A stretch of DNA of 23,727 bases from an uncultured Lachnospiraceae bacterium. GTDB taxonomy: Bacteria > Bacillota_A > Clostridia > Lachnospirales > Lachnospiraceae. The stretch's first letter is position 1, and each line of letters starts with the position of its first letter. The notes beneath the pieces are model-generated. The model was given only the letters and a program-made list of their open reading frames with translations, did not search any database and was not told the DNA's origin. This document shows positions 1 to 7,196 of this stretch, piece after piece. The DNA is taken from positions 1-23,727 of the forward strand of contig CADCIU010000043.1 in NCBI GenBank assembly GCA_902801585.1, written 5' to 3'. A program made the position numbers and the translations under genes.

Positions 1-240
1 TGATCATTCCTGAGCGAAGGAGGGAATGAGGGCTGCAGCTCCTGCAGCCCGAAAGCCCACTTGTCTGAGCCGTCCGGTCATCGGAGCGGACGGCGAGTTC
101 TGGAAATGCGGTTCCCTCCGAAGCGAGGGACGGATCTGTGTGAATCCCTGCGAATTCAACGTGGTTCGGAGGGGCATGCCGCCCCCGTGCAGGCTGGTCC
201 ATGACACGGAAGGGCTGAGGACGCTTGACCTCCTAGACAT
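1..240 (+). ncRNA. candidate structured non-coding RNA (possibly raiA-type), 5' edge may be cut
   Basis: No convincing protein is encoded here, but hairpins follow one another. The arms are 4-10 with 23-29 (7 bp), 30-38 with 42-50 (9 bp, 3-nt loop), 69-76 with 87-94 (8 bp), 113-118 with 125-130 (6 bp), and 171-175 with 181-185, the last enclosed by 147-151 pairing 189-193. The unpaired segments are rich in A and G on the plus strand, which favours that strand. The length of about 200-240 nt and the compact hairpin series recall the raiA-motif RNAs of Clostridia, but that name is a guess from memory. A 72-codon frame (26-244) overlaps it. Its AAGGAGG lies only 1-2 bases from the ATG and is part of hairpin 1, so I do not call it a gene. 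No promoter or terminator was identified. Confidence 0.55.
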
Positions 241-250
241 CTAATCAAAA

Positions 251-312
251 GTTGTCAACAGAACCGTCCCCGTGACACCAAAAAGTTGTCAGAAGAACCG
301 TCCCCGTGACAC
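251..312. repeat. two direct copies of the GGGGACGGTTCT repeat (family A)
   Basis: Copies at 251-279 and 285-312 both read AGAACCGTCCCC on the plus strand between GTTGTCA and GTGACAC ends, and are separated by a short A-rich spacer. The second copy touches the stop codon (312-314) of the minus-strand surface-protein gene. It therefore lies at that gene's 3' end and could form part of its mRNA tail. Confidence 0.9.
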
Positions 313-3038
313 TATTTCCGCAACGCCCCACTCTCGCTGAAGTAGTACCAGACCCCGTCAATTTCCTGCCACCCGGTGAGCATAATCCCATCCTCGTCGA
401 AGTAGTACCGCTCACCATCAATATCCTGCCATCCGGTCGCATAGCTGCCATCCGATTTGCGGTATTTCCAGCCTTCTTCCGTCTTCTCCCAGCCTTCCTC
501 GTACCTGGTCTCACTTTCTTCTTTCTCGGGAGAATCCTCTTTCTCAGGCGAATCCTCTTTCTCAGGCGAATCCGGATCCTCGGATTCCTCCTCATTGTCG
601 CACTTGCATTCTTCGTCTGTCAGCTCGAAGGAATCTTTCTCATCCTCGAGCAGCTCCATCATGACGTAAGTGCACTCCCCGGGGCTGCCGTAAACCTCAG
701 CTTCCGCAGTTCCCACATCGAGTACTTTGAAGCGCGCCCCGGCGTCGAGCAGGATCTCTTGTTCCCCGGTATTGCCGTCGGCCCCCATGAAGCAGTCGAG
801 GTTGAACGTCCCCAGGGAGTTCAGGGCATCCTGCGAAGCCAAAATAATGATCATCACTCCGTAATCCCCGGTAAAACCGTAGGATACTTTGAAGCTCGCG
901 GAAGTGCTTATCATCGCCTTTTCTTCGTATTCGGTTCCGATCGCGGCGATCAGGTCATCCGTGGTGATTGGAGTTCCCGGATCCACGCGGGCGATCCTCT
1001 CTGCGAAAGCATCCGTGATGCCGCTGTACAGAATCAGGTCGTCGTGTATTTTGGCACGGTGCAGTTCGCGGGACATCCCGTGATCGGCCATGAGGTACAT
1101 TTCCCCATAATCGTGGCCGGACTTCCGGAGAGCTTCCGCCTCCCACTCCGCGTCGCCGTTCAAGATGGCCGCCATCTGATGATAGTGCGCGTCGCTCTTG
1201 TACATACTGCAGTACATGGCGACCCACAATCTGATCTTCATATCGAAGGGCATGATGGTCTTGTTGGCTTCGATGTAATCTTTGCACCACTGCGGAAAAC
1301 GATCGGATATATCTGCATATCCGTCAAAATCTTCAGCGTGGTAGAGGCTCTTGTCCCCCGCAAGGGAGGTCAGCGTGTAATCGTCCGGGAAGGGGGCGTT
1401 TGCTGCGGTGCTGTCTTTTGACACAGGTGCATCCGCAAGGCCCATAGCAGGGTCCAGGGACCATTTGTCAAAAGCCTTCCCGCCGAATGTGATGCCTTCC
1501 GTTTCGTCGGTGATCGCATTGCCGTCATAATCGGTCAGCATGCCGAGGTCGGGCGCGATGCCGCTTCTGGTGAAGGCGTGGTCATCGATCTGAGTCACGG
1601 TCGACGGGAGGTAGATCTGATCGAGGCCGCACTCGAAGAAAGCGTACGGCGCAATGCGCGTGACCCCCTCGGGGACGTGGAAGATCTTCTGCTCGGCCTC
1701 ATCGGTCTTTTCGTATTCATAGTCCTCGTTGAGGGCGGTGGGAAAATATACAAAAAGCGTTTTGCCGTCGTCCGCATACACGCTTCCGTCGATGACCTTG
1801 TAGTTTGCGTCATCGGAGCCGTCCATTCTGATCCCGTTGATCGAAGAACCGTAGAATGCTCCCGGCGTGAGCGTCGCTGCGGCCGGTATGTCGGTCTTTT
1901 CTTCGCGGCCATCAAAAGTATCCGCGTTGAAACGGTCGAGCTCGTTCTCCGCAAAAATACCGAAACCGATGGAAACATCGTCATCGAGAATGCCGGAAAT
2001 GTCATGGATGTCGGTGCCCTTGAAAGCATAGTCGCAGACTTCTTTGACTAAGGGGCCGTTGATCGTTGAGAGCTCTGCGCAGTTATAGAAGGCCCTTTTC
2101 CCGATCGTTGTTGTGCCGTCCGGGAGATCGATTTTGTTGAGGCTGGAGCAGCTGTCAAAAGCGCGCTCGGGGATGACTTTGAGGTCGGTCCCGCTGAACG
2201 TTACGTCAGTGAGTGTGTTACAAAAAGCAAAAGCAAATTTGCCCAGTTCCTGCAAACTTGCCGGAAGAACGATCTGAGTGAGGTTCTGACAGGCCATGAA
2301 GGCGCCGTCTCCTATAGAGGTGACGGCTTCGCCAAAATCAATGAGCTTGAGAACACCGCACCCGGAGAAAGCACCGTTTCCGATGGTGCGAAGGGAGTCC
2401 GGAAGATAGATTTTCTCAATGTGGCTGCAGCACTCGAAGCCGTAGTCGCCGATCTTCACGACCCCTTCCGGGACGTAGACGCGCTCCGACCACGCATTTC
2501 CGCTAAAGCAGCTATCGCCGATTTCGGTCACTTTTTTGCCATCCAAAGTATCCGGGATGACAAGCTTGACATCCTGGCCGGTGTATCCGGTGAGCTTGAT
2601 GCCGCCGTCTTTCGCATCGGTATAGGTGTAGCCGTCGACGACCTTTACGGGCGTGGCGGGGGAGCTGCAGATTTCCTTGCCGTTCTCGCTGCGGTAGGCT
2701 TTGACAGAATAGGTGTAGGACTTGCCGGGTTCTGCGCTTTCGTCCACGAAGGTGACTTGACTGCTCGATGTGCCGGGCTTCACCCGGGCGATCACGCGTT
2801 TGTTGCGGCAGACTTTGTAGCCGTCGCAGTCGGTCTTGTTCCATGTGAGCTTGACTTCGGGGGCGCTCGACACTTGTAGGCTCAGACCGGTAACGGTGGA
2901 CGGCGCTTCTGCGGCGCGTGTGGATATGGCGGGCATGCTCGTGATAAGCAGAATTGCGATCAGCATTGCTTGGAGACAGGGGACGGTTCTCTGTCTCCTT
3001 TTTCTGTTGAAGCTGATTTGACTTGTGGATGTATGCAT
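312..3038 (-). CDS. secreted BspA-like LRR surface protein with ADP-ribosyltransferase-like domain and wall-binding repeats
   Basis: This is a 908-residue modular extracellular protein. A signal peptide (hydrophobic core about residues 24-38, likely cleavage after TRA) is followed by a fibronectin-III-like segment (about 45-135). BspA-type leucine-rich repeats (about 165-500) carry recurring 'IGDGAF'-like and 'LPxSL'-like motifs. Residues 570-790 resemble R-S-E ADP-ribosyltransferases: LYSG at 670-673, STS at 711-713 and EQE at 759-761 followed by a typical LL-x-G-x-FKV strand. The first motif has Ser672 where active enzymes have Arg, so activity is doubtful. A tandem SPEKED linker (824-841) leads to two choline/glucan-binding-type repeats (GWQxIDGxxYYF, about 868-908). 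The start is supported by AAGGAG 8 bases upstream. The n-region of the signal peptide is encoded by a repeat copy. The domain set suggests host or cell-surface interaction, which is inference. Confidence 0.85.
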   Translation of the reverse strand: MHTSTSQISFNRKRRQRTVPCLQAMLIAILLITSMPAISTRAAEAPSTVTGLSLQVSSAPEVKLTWNKTDCDGYKVCRNKRVIARVKPGTSSSQVTFVDESAEPGKSYTYSVKAYRSENGKEICSSPATPVKVVDGYTYTDAKDGGIKLTGYTGQDVKLVIPDTLDGKKVTEIGDSCFSGNAWSERVYVPEGVVKIGDYGFECCSHIEKIYLPDSLRTIGNGAFSGCGVLKLIDFGEAVTSIGDGAFMACQNLTQIVLPASLQELGKFAFAFCNTLTDVTFSGTDLKVIPERAFDSCSSLNKIDLPDGTTTIGKRAFYNCAELSTINGPLVKEVCDYAFKGTDIHDISGILDDDVSIGFGIFAENELDRFNADTFDGREEKTDIPAAATLTPGAFYGSSINGIRMDGSDDANYKVIDGSVYADDGKTLFVYFPTALNEDYEYEKTDEAEQKIFHVPEGVTRIAPYAFFECGLDQIYLPSTVTQIDDHAFTRSGIAPDLGMLTDYDGNAITDETEGITFGGKAFDKWSLDPAMGLADAPVSKDSTAANAPFPDDYTLTSLAGDKSLYHAEDFDGYADISDRFPQWCKDYIEANKTIMPFDMKIRLWVAMYCSMYKSDAHYHQMAAILNGDAEWEAEALRKSGHDYGEMYLMADHGMSRELHRAKIHDDLILYSGITDAFAERIARVDPGTPITTDDLIAAIGTEYEEKAMISTSASFKVSYGFTGDYGVMIIILASQDALNSLGTFNLDCFMGADGNTGEQEILLDAGARFKVLDVGTAEAEVYGSPGECTYVMMELLEDEKDSFELTDEECKCDNEEESEDPDSPEKEDSPEKEDSPEKEESETRYEEGWEKTEEGWKYRKSDGSYATGWQDIDGERYYFDEDGIMLTGWQEIDGVWYYFSESGALRK
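516..569 (-). repeat. 18-bp tandem repeats encoding a SPEKED linker
   Basis: Three near-identical 18-bp units encode SPEKED, SPEKED and SPEKEE, an acidic charged spacer between the enzymatic-looking domain and the wall-binding repeats. Such in-frame tandem units can change copy number by slippage. Confidence 0.85.
2972..2998. repeat. family B copy of the GGGGACGGTTCT repeat inside the signal-peptide coding region
   Basis: The shared core GGGACGGTTCT is bounded by perfectly complementary 8-bp arms GGAGACAG (2972-2979) and CTGTCTCC (2991-2998). Read on the minus strand in frame it gives residues around RRQRTVPCLQ, the basic n-region of the surface protein's signal peptide. Confidence 0.9.
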
Positions 3039-3056
3039 ACTTGTAGCTCCTTAGTT

Positions 3057-3193
3057 GGTGTCACGGGGACGGTTCTTCTGACACCTTTTTGGTGTCACGG
3101 GGACCGTCCTCTTGCCACGCTTGACACCTTTCAAAAAGTTGTCAAAAGAACCGTCCCCATGACACCAAAAAGCTGTCAGAAGAAACGCCCCCC
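3057..3193. repeat. cluster of family A repeat copies upstream of the surface-protein gene
   Basis: A clear copy at 3057-3085 has arms GGTGTCA/TGACACC. A decayed copy follows in the same orientation (3091-3128, core changed to GGGGACCGTCCT), then an inverted copy (3138-3166) and a partial one (3172-3193). The cluster lies between the putative promoter and the start codon of the minus-strand gene, so it would be in that gene's 5' leader. Confidence 0.85.
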
Positions 3194-3258
3194 GCTCTCG
3201 CCCTTGGCAGTAAACCTGAGAACGGGCTGTGGTCTGACTTATATTTAACTCACCTCGT

Positions 3259-3264
3259 ATTATA
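3259..3264 (-). promoter_or_regulatory. possible -10 box for the BspA-like surface-protein gene
   Basis: TATAAT is present on the minus strand in an AT-rich stretch about 220 bases upstream of the start codon at 3038. No good -35 match is seen at the usual spacing. If correct, transcription crosses the repeat cluster at 3057-3193. Confidence 0.3.
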
Positions 3265-3313
3265 CTACAAATATGGTTAAGTATTATCGAAATGATACAC
3301 GAAACGCCGGAAT

Positions 3314-3377
3314 GTGACACGGGGACGGTTCTGCTGACACCTTTTTGGAGGTGTCAGCAGAACCGTCCCCGTGTCAC
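3314..3377. repeat. perfect inverted pair of family A repeats (29-bp arms)
   Basis: Arms 3314-3342 and 3349-3377 are exact reverse complements around a 6-base loop. The hairpin lies between the end of the galactosidase gene and the surface-protein promoter region, and could act as a transcript-end structure for the former. There is no clear U-run. Confidence 0.9.
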
Positions 3378-3383
3378 TAAAAA

Positions 3384-3412
3384 GTTGTCAGGAGAACCGT
3401 CTCCGTGACATC
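3384..3412. repeat. further family A repeat copy downstream of the galactosidase gene
   Basis: GTTGTCA (3384-3390), then a core carrying one change (ACCGTCTCC), then GTGACATC. It ends 10 bases before the galactosidase stop codon on the opposite strand. Confidence 0.8.
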
Positions 3413-3422
3413 CTTGACGCCA

Positions 3423-5615
3423 TTAGACCACAGTCAAATGGTAAATAAACGCCGTAAATTCCGGAATCTCGCGCGGAATCGGCAGCCCGGCATGCATAAG
3501 CGCCATGCCGCTGGCGACAAATTCATCGGAGCCGCCTTCGACACGGTAGTACAAGTCGCGGTCGAGGCCTTTGCACTTGATGTATTCCTGGGGCCCGTTG
3601 ACAGTGAGGTTGACTGTGATGACAGTCACCAGCGCCTCGCGCTTGTCTTTAGCGACGGTCTCCCAAGCGACAAGGTTGGTCTGTTCGAAGGGATTGGCCA
3701 GCCTGTAGTAGTCGCCAAAGAAGTTGAGGTCGTAGTACTTGTGGTAGAGATCGCTCATCTTTTTGCATGCCTTGATCTCTTTTTTCTTGAGCTTGGTCGC
3801 ATCGAGCTCGTATCCGAAAGTGCCGCACATAGCGATGGCTGCTTTGGTCTCGAAGGGAACCATGGGGCTGGCTTCTGAGACGTGGGCGCCCATGGTGCAC
3901 ACCGGATAGAGGAAAGAGGACCCGTAGTGAAGTTTAAGGTTGTCCAGCGGTTTGGTGTTGTCGGAGCTCCAGTATTGGACAAAATAGGTAAGCATGGCAG
4001 GATCAAACCGCCCGCCGCCGCCGGCGCAGCCCTCAAACATGATGTCGGGGTGAGTTTTCACGATGCCGTCCAGGACGCGGTAGAGGCCCAAAACATAGCG
4101 ATGCGATACTTCGCCCTGCTTGTCTGCGGGAAGCGCGTTGGACCAAAGGTCCGTGATCGCCCGGTTGAGGTCCCATTTCACGTAGTAAATATTGGCGCTG
4201 TCGAGGATCCGGTTGATGCTCTCGATCAGGTAGTCCTGGACTTCCCTGCGCCCTACATCCAGAACCAGCTGATTGCGGCTTCTGACCGCGTGGCGTCCGG
4301 GAATCTCCATGACCCAGTCGGGGTGGGCGCGGAAGAGGTCGGAATCCTCCGAAACCATCTCCGGCTCGAACCAAATGCCGAATTTCATGTCGAGGTCGTT
4401 GATCTGCCGCACGAGCTCCGTCAGTCCGCACTTGATCTTTTTCTCGTTGACGTACCAGTCGCCCAGGCCGGAATTGTCGTCGTCGCGCTTTCCGAACCAG
4501 CCGTCGTCCATGACGATCATTTCGACGCCCATGTCCTTGGCGGCTTTTGCTATTTTGACCAGCTTTTCATCATCGAAGTCAAAGAACGCCGCCTCCCAGG
4601 TGTTGATCAGGACGGGGCGCCTGACGTCCCGCACAAATTTGCTCTTGTTGAGGTTTCTGCGGAAGAAATGGTGGAAGTTGTGGCTCATTTTGGCCAGGCC
4701 TTTGTGGGTGTAGGTCATGAGGACGGCCGGTGTATCGAAGGTCTCGCCCGGCTCGACGGGATAGCTGAACAGACGGTCGTTGATGCCCATGACGAGGCGC
4801 GCCTGGTCGTACTGGTCGAGCTCTGCTTCTGCGAGGAAGCTGCCTGAGTACATCAGCGCAAAACCGTAACAGGAGCCAAAATCCTCATTGGCCGTTCGCT
4901 CCACCAGCGCAAGGAAGGGGTTCTGCTGGTGGGAGGAGATGCCGCGGCCGCTGCGGATCTTGTGCACATGATGGGTCAGGGGCTGACGCTCGATCTGGCG
5001 CTCCTGGCCGTACCGCCCGGGAAGGGAGATCAGGTCGAGGCTGCTGCCGTTCATGTAGTCCATGTTGATGGACATAATGCGCTTGAGGTCGATGCAGCCG
5101 TGGCCGCCATTGTAGACGCGCGTTGCGCGCATGATAATATCGGACTCCTCAAAAACAGAGTAGAGGAGAGTCACTTGCACGTTGGTGATGGCGTCCTCGA
5201 TGGTGAGCTCCAGGGTGTGCACGGTGTCGAGGTCTGTCGCAAAGGCGGTCGGCAGGCCGCGCAGGGTGAAGGGACCGTCGTAGATCCTGTGAGAGACGTA
5301 GCGGCCGTTAAAGGAAAAGCTGCCGTCACTGTTTTGCACTTCTATGGAGTTGATGCGGAAGTCGCCCTGCTGCTGGGTGGTGAATTCCTGAGGCTGGGCG
5401 TCCAAAGAGAAGGTGCGCTCCTTAAGGGAGTCGTAGGGATTTCCCGAGAAGCCGCGGTCGTAGCGGCGGATCAGGTAGCTGAGATCCTCGTCACGGATCG
5501 TGGCGCCATAGTACAAATGATTTACGTAATTGAGATTGCCGATCTTGAGCTGATAAGTGGTTTTGGCGGTGTGCAGAGAAAAAGTCTTCTTTGTTTCGTT
5601 GTAGATGATGGCCAT
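3423..5615 (-). CDS. alpha-galactosidase, glycoside hydrolase family 36
   Basis: The 730-residue product should hydrolyse terminal alpha-1,6-galactosides such as raffinose-family sugars and melibiose. It is probably cytoplasmic, since no signal peptide is seen. The GH36 architecture is complete: an N-terminal beta-sandwich (about 1-310), a (beta/alpha)8 barrel, and a C-terminal beta domain. Barrel landmarks are MDDGWFG (369-375), GIWFEPEM (413-420), the nucleophile Asp482 in YVKWDLNR, and the acid/base Asp552 in YWSSDNT; the EGCAGGGGRFD stretch lies between them. Length is normal for the family. I place the start at 5615, with GGAGG five bases upstream. The frame stays open to 5921, but that extension merely translates repeat DNA. 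No transporter or regulator is adjacent, so substrate and control are unknown. Confidence 0.93.
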   Translation of the reverse strand: MAIIYNETKKTFSLHTAKTTYQLKIGNLNYVNHLYYGATIRDEDLSYLIRRYDRGFSGNPYDSLKERTFSLDAQPQEFTTQQQGDFRINSIEVQNSDGSFSFNGRYVSHRIYDGPFTLRGLPTAFATDLDTVHTLELTIEDAITNVQVTLLYSVFEESDIIMRATRVYNGGHGCIDLKRIMSINMDYMNGSSLDLISLPGRYGQERQIERQPLTHHVHKIRSGRGISSHQQNPFLALVERTANEDFGSCYGFALMYSGSFLAEAELDQYDQARLVMGINDRLFSYPVEPGETFDTPAVLMTYTHKGLAKMSHNFHHFFRRNLNKSKFVRDVRRPVLINTWEAAFFDFDDEKLVKIAKAAKDMGVEMIVMDDGWFGKRDDDNSGLGDWYVNEKKIKCGLTELVRQINDLDMKFGIWFEPEMVSEDSDLFRAHPDWVMEIPGRHAVRSRNQLVLDVGRREVQDYLIESINRILDSANIYYVKWDLNRAITDLWSNALPADKQGEVSHRYVLGLYRVLDGIVKTHPDIMFEGCAGGGGRFDPAMLTYFVQYWSSDNTKPLDNLKLHYGSSFLYPVCTMGAHVSEASPMVPFETKAAIAMCGTFGYELDATKLKKKEIKACKKMSDLYHKYYDLNFFGDYYRLANPFEQTNLVAWETVAKDKREALVTVITVNLTVNGPQEYIKCKGLDRDLYYRVEGGSDEFVASGMALMHAGLPIPREIPEFTAFIYHLTVV

Positions 5616-5630
5616 GATTACCTCCAATTT

Positions 5631-5659
5631 GGTGTCACGGGGACGGTTCTTTTGACAAC
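5631..5659. repeat. family A repeat copy just upstream of the galactosidase ribosome binding site
   Basis: GGTGTCA, core GGGGACGGTTCT and TGACAAC, ending a few bases from the GGAGG of the galactosidase gene. It would be part of that gene's 5' leader. Confidence 0.88.
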
Positions 5660-5679
5660 TTTTTCGAAGGAGAAGGGAG

Positions 5680-5975
5680 GTGTCACGGGGACGGTTCTTT
5701 TGACAACTTTTCGCGGGGACAGGGGGCGGCCGGAGATAGGGGGGGTGGGGGAAGGATCTCGGGGGGAGACAGGGGAGGGATTTCAAAGAGACAGGGGAGG
5801 GGTTCTGTCTCCTTCCTGTTTTCTTCCGATTTGGAGACAGGGAACCGTCCCCTGTCTCCTTCTGTTTCAGAGACGGAGAACCGTCCCCTGTCTCCCCCCG
5901 AGATCCATCCTCCGGCTCCATAGCCGCCGCCCCGGATTCCGCGAAAAGTTGTCAAAAGAACCGTCCCTGTGACAC
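5680..5975. repeat. composite foldback element with nested inverted repeats
   Basis: The outer arms 5680-5716 and 5939-5975 are 37 bases each and reverse-complementary with one difference. Each contains a family A repeat extended by a shared CCGCGAAAA flank. Inside, about 26 bases around 5754-5780 (a GGATCTCGGGGGGAGACAGG-like string) match the reverse complement of about 5887-5912 with one mismatch. Near the centre lie family B copies at 5788-5812, 5833-5859 and 5869-5895. The whole interval could fold into one large cruciform. It contains no gene and fills most of the gap 5616-6070. Confidence 0.8.
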
Positions 5976-6070
5976 ATTTAATCATAGAGTATCCGTGGGA
6001 ATATTGATATGTAGTGATGTGGACTGATACAATCGAAATGGCACCGCAGATCATCTGAAACGGAGAAATT

Positions 6071-6904
6071 ATGAGAAAAGCAGCAATCACCGCCTGTTCC
6101 AACGCACAGCAGCCCCAAAACCGCCCCCGGATCGAGGAGCTGGCAGCCTATCTTCAGTCGATCGGCATAGAGCCCGTGATGAGCAGCTGCATTTATTCGG
6201 ACGACAGCGTTTTTTCCGGCACTCCCCGTGAACGGGGCGCCCAGCTGATGAAAATGTTCAGGGATCCCGAGATTGAAGAGATTTATGACATATCCGGCGG
6301 AGATGTGGCAAACCAGATTCTGGATGAACTGGACTATGAAGTGATCGCAGCAAGCAAGGCGACTTTCTGGGGCTACAGCGATCTGACCACCGTGATCAAC
6401 GCCATCTATACGATGACCGGGAAGGAGAGTGTCCTCTATCAGGTCAAAAACATGGTGCGGGGAAACCACACTGCCGTCCAGCGCGAGCGTTTCCGCAGTA
6501 GAACAGACCTGTTCGCGCCCGACATCACTTTTGCGCAGAAGAGCGCCATGAAAGGCGTGGTCGTCGGCGGCAACATCCGCTGCTTTCTAAAACTTGCGGG
6601 GACCCGCTATTTCCCGGATCTGCAGGGCAAGATCCTTCTTCTCGAGTCCCTTGGCGGCGAGGTGCCGCAGATGTCGACCTACCTGGCCCAGCTGGGGCAG
6701 CTCGGGGCCTTCGACAAGGTAAGCGGCGTCCTCCTGGGAACTTTTACCACAATGGAACAGAACCACTGCGTGCCGGACATGATCACTCTGGTCAAGGAGA
6801 TCTGCGGTCAAAATATACCACTCGCTAAAACCGCCGAAATCGGCCACGGCGACGACTCGAAGGCCATTGTGATCGGGCGCGAGATTGAACTGTCAGGATG
6901 CTAG
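6071..6904 (+). CDS. LD-carboxypeptidase family protein (peptidase S66, MccF/LdcA type)
   Basis: The 277-residue protein has the landmarks of the S66 serine peptidases, which remove terminal D-residues from tetrapeptides during murein recycling or, in the MccF branch, cleave toxic peptide-nucleotide conjugates. The probable triad is Ser103 in WGYSD, Glu192 in LLLES and His259 in GHGDDSKA. SGGDVAN at 75-81 matches the loop near the active site. It is slightly shorter than the usual 300 or more residues. A GGAG sits a few bases before the ATG. No signal peptide is seen, so it is likely cytoplasmic. It stands alone, with repeats before it and a decayed region after it, so murein recycling versus self-immunity cannot be decided from context. 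Confidence 0.85.
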   Translation: MRKAAITACSNAQQPQNRPRIEELAAYLQSIGIEPVMSSCIYSDDSVFSGTPRERGAQLMKMFRDPEIEEIYDISGGDVANQILDELDYEVIAASKATFWGYSDLTTVINAIYTMTGKESVLYQVKNMVRGNHTAVQRERFRSRTDLFAPDITFAQKSAMKGVVVGGNIRCFLKLAGTRYFPDLQGKILLLESLGGEVPQMSTYLAQLGQLGAFDKVSGVLLGTFTTMEQNHCVPDMITLVKEICGQNIPLAKTAEIGHGDDSKAIVIGREIELSGC

Positions 6905-6942
6905 GCCTGGCTGATCGGAGTCAAAATCCGGCTGGCCGGATC

Positions 6943-6977
6943 AAAAATGCGTGCGCCGCAGTCAAAGCGGCGCACGC
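6943..6977 (-). terminator. Rho-independent terminator on the minus strand
   Basis: A perfect 11-bp GC-rich stem (6949-6959 with 6967-6977, 7-base loop) is followed on the minus strand by A then TTTTT. It would end transcripts coming from the SHOCT-like remnant and the FucO-like gene. Confidence 0.75.
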
Positions 6978-6988
6978 AGGAATTGAAC

Positions 6989-7066
6989 TCACTGTTTCGT
7001 GATCTTGTCGACCATCTGATCGTATTCGGCTTTTGTCATGATTCCGCTGTCCCGCAATTCTTTGAA
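6989..7066 (-). pseudogene. remnant of a SHOCT-domain-like protein C-terminus
   Basis: The minus frame ending at 6989 reads FKELRDSGIMTKAEYDQM and then VDKITKQ before the stop. This matches the short SHOCT C-terminal motif (L-x-x-L-x-x-x-G-x-[IL]-[ST]-x-x-E-[FY]). Upstream the frame continues through a palindrome without a credible start, and a stop is met near 7155. It is best read as the tail of a lost gene. An internal ATG could only give a 16-residue peptide. Confidence 0.45.
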
Positions 7067-7107
7067 AGTGCTGCACTCGCTGATCCATAAGCAAGTGCAG
7101 CACTTTC
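7064..7107 (+). terminator. long hairpin, possible terminator
   Basis: Arms 7064-7081 and 7090-7107 are complementary over 18 positions with a single G-U pair around the 8-base loop GATCCATA, followed by T-rich sequence (TTCTTGTCTT). It could end read-through from the S66 gene, or be one end of a small mobile repeat. It overlaps the frame of the SHOCT-like remnant. Confidence 0.45.
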
Positions 7108-7196
7108 TTCTTGTCTTAAGCCATGTGAGAATCAACAGCTCTGACAGCCCGCGTCAGCTCTGACAGAGCACGCCGGCTCAGCACGTCTCTGCCGGC

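Noticed and set aside
26..244. 72-codon plus-strand protein at the left edge
   Set aside because: The Shine-Dalgarno spacing is wrong, the sequence is dominated by hairpins, and no protein family is recognisable.
306..1421. 371-codon plus-strand frame
   Set aside because: It is antisense to the surface-protein gene, has no domain logic, and begins inside a repeat.
5616..5921. N-terminal extension of the galactosidase to 5921
   Set aside because: It translates repeat DNA (recurring KSCQKNRPRDT-like runs), while ATG 5615 has GGAGG at good spacing and fits GH36 N-termini.
3882..5972. Long plus-strand frames (3882-4847 and 4929-5972)
   Set aside because: They are antisense shadows of the GH36 gene caused by its codon bias; the catalytic motifs and ribosome binding site support the minus strand.
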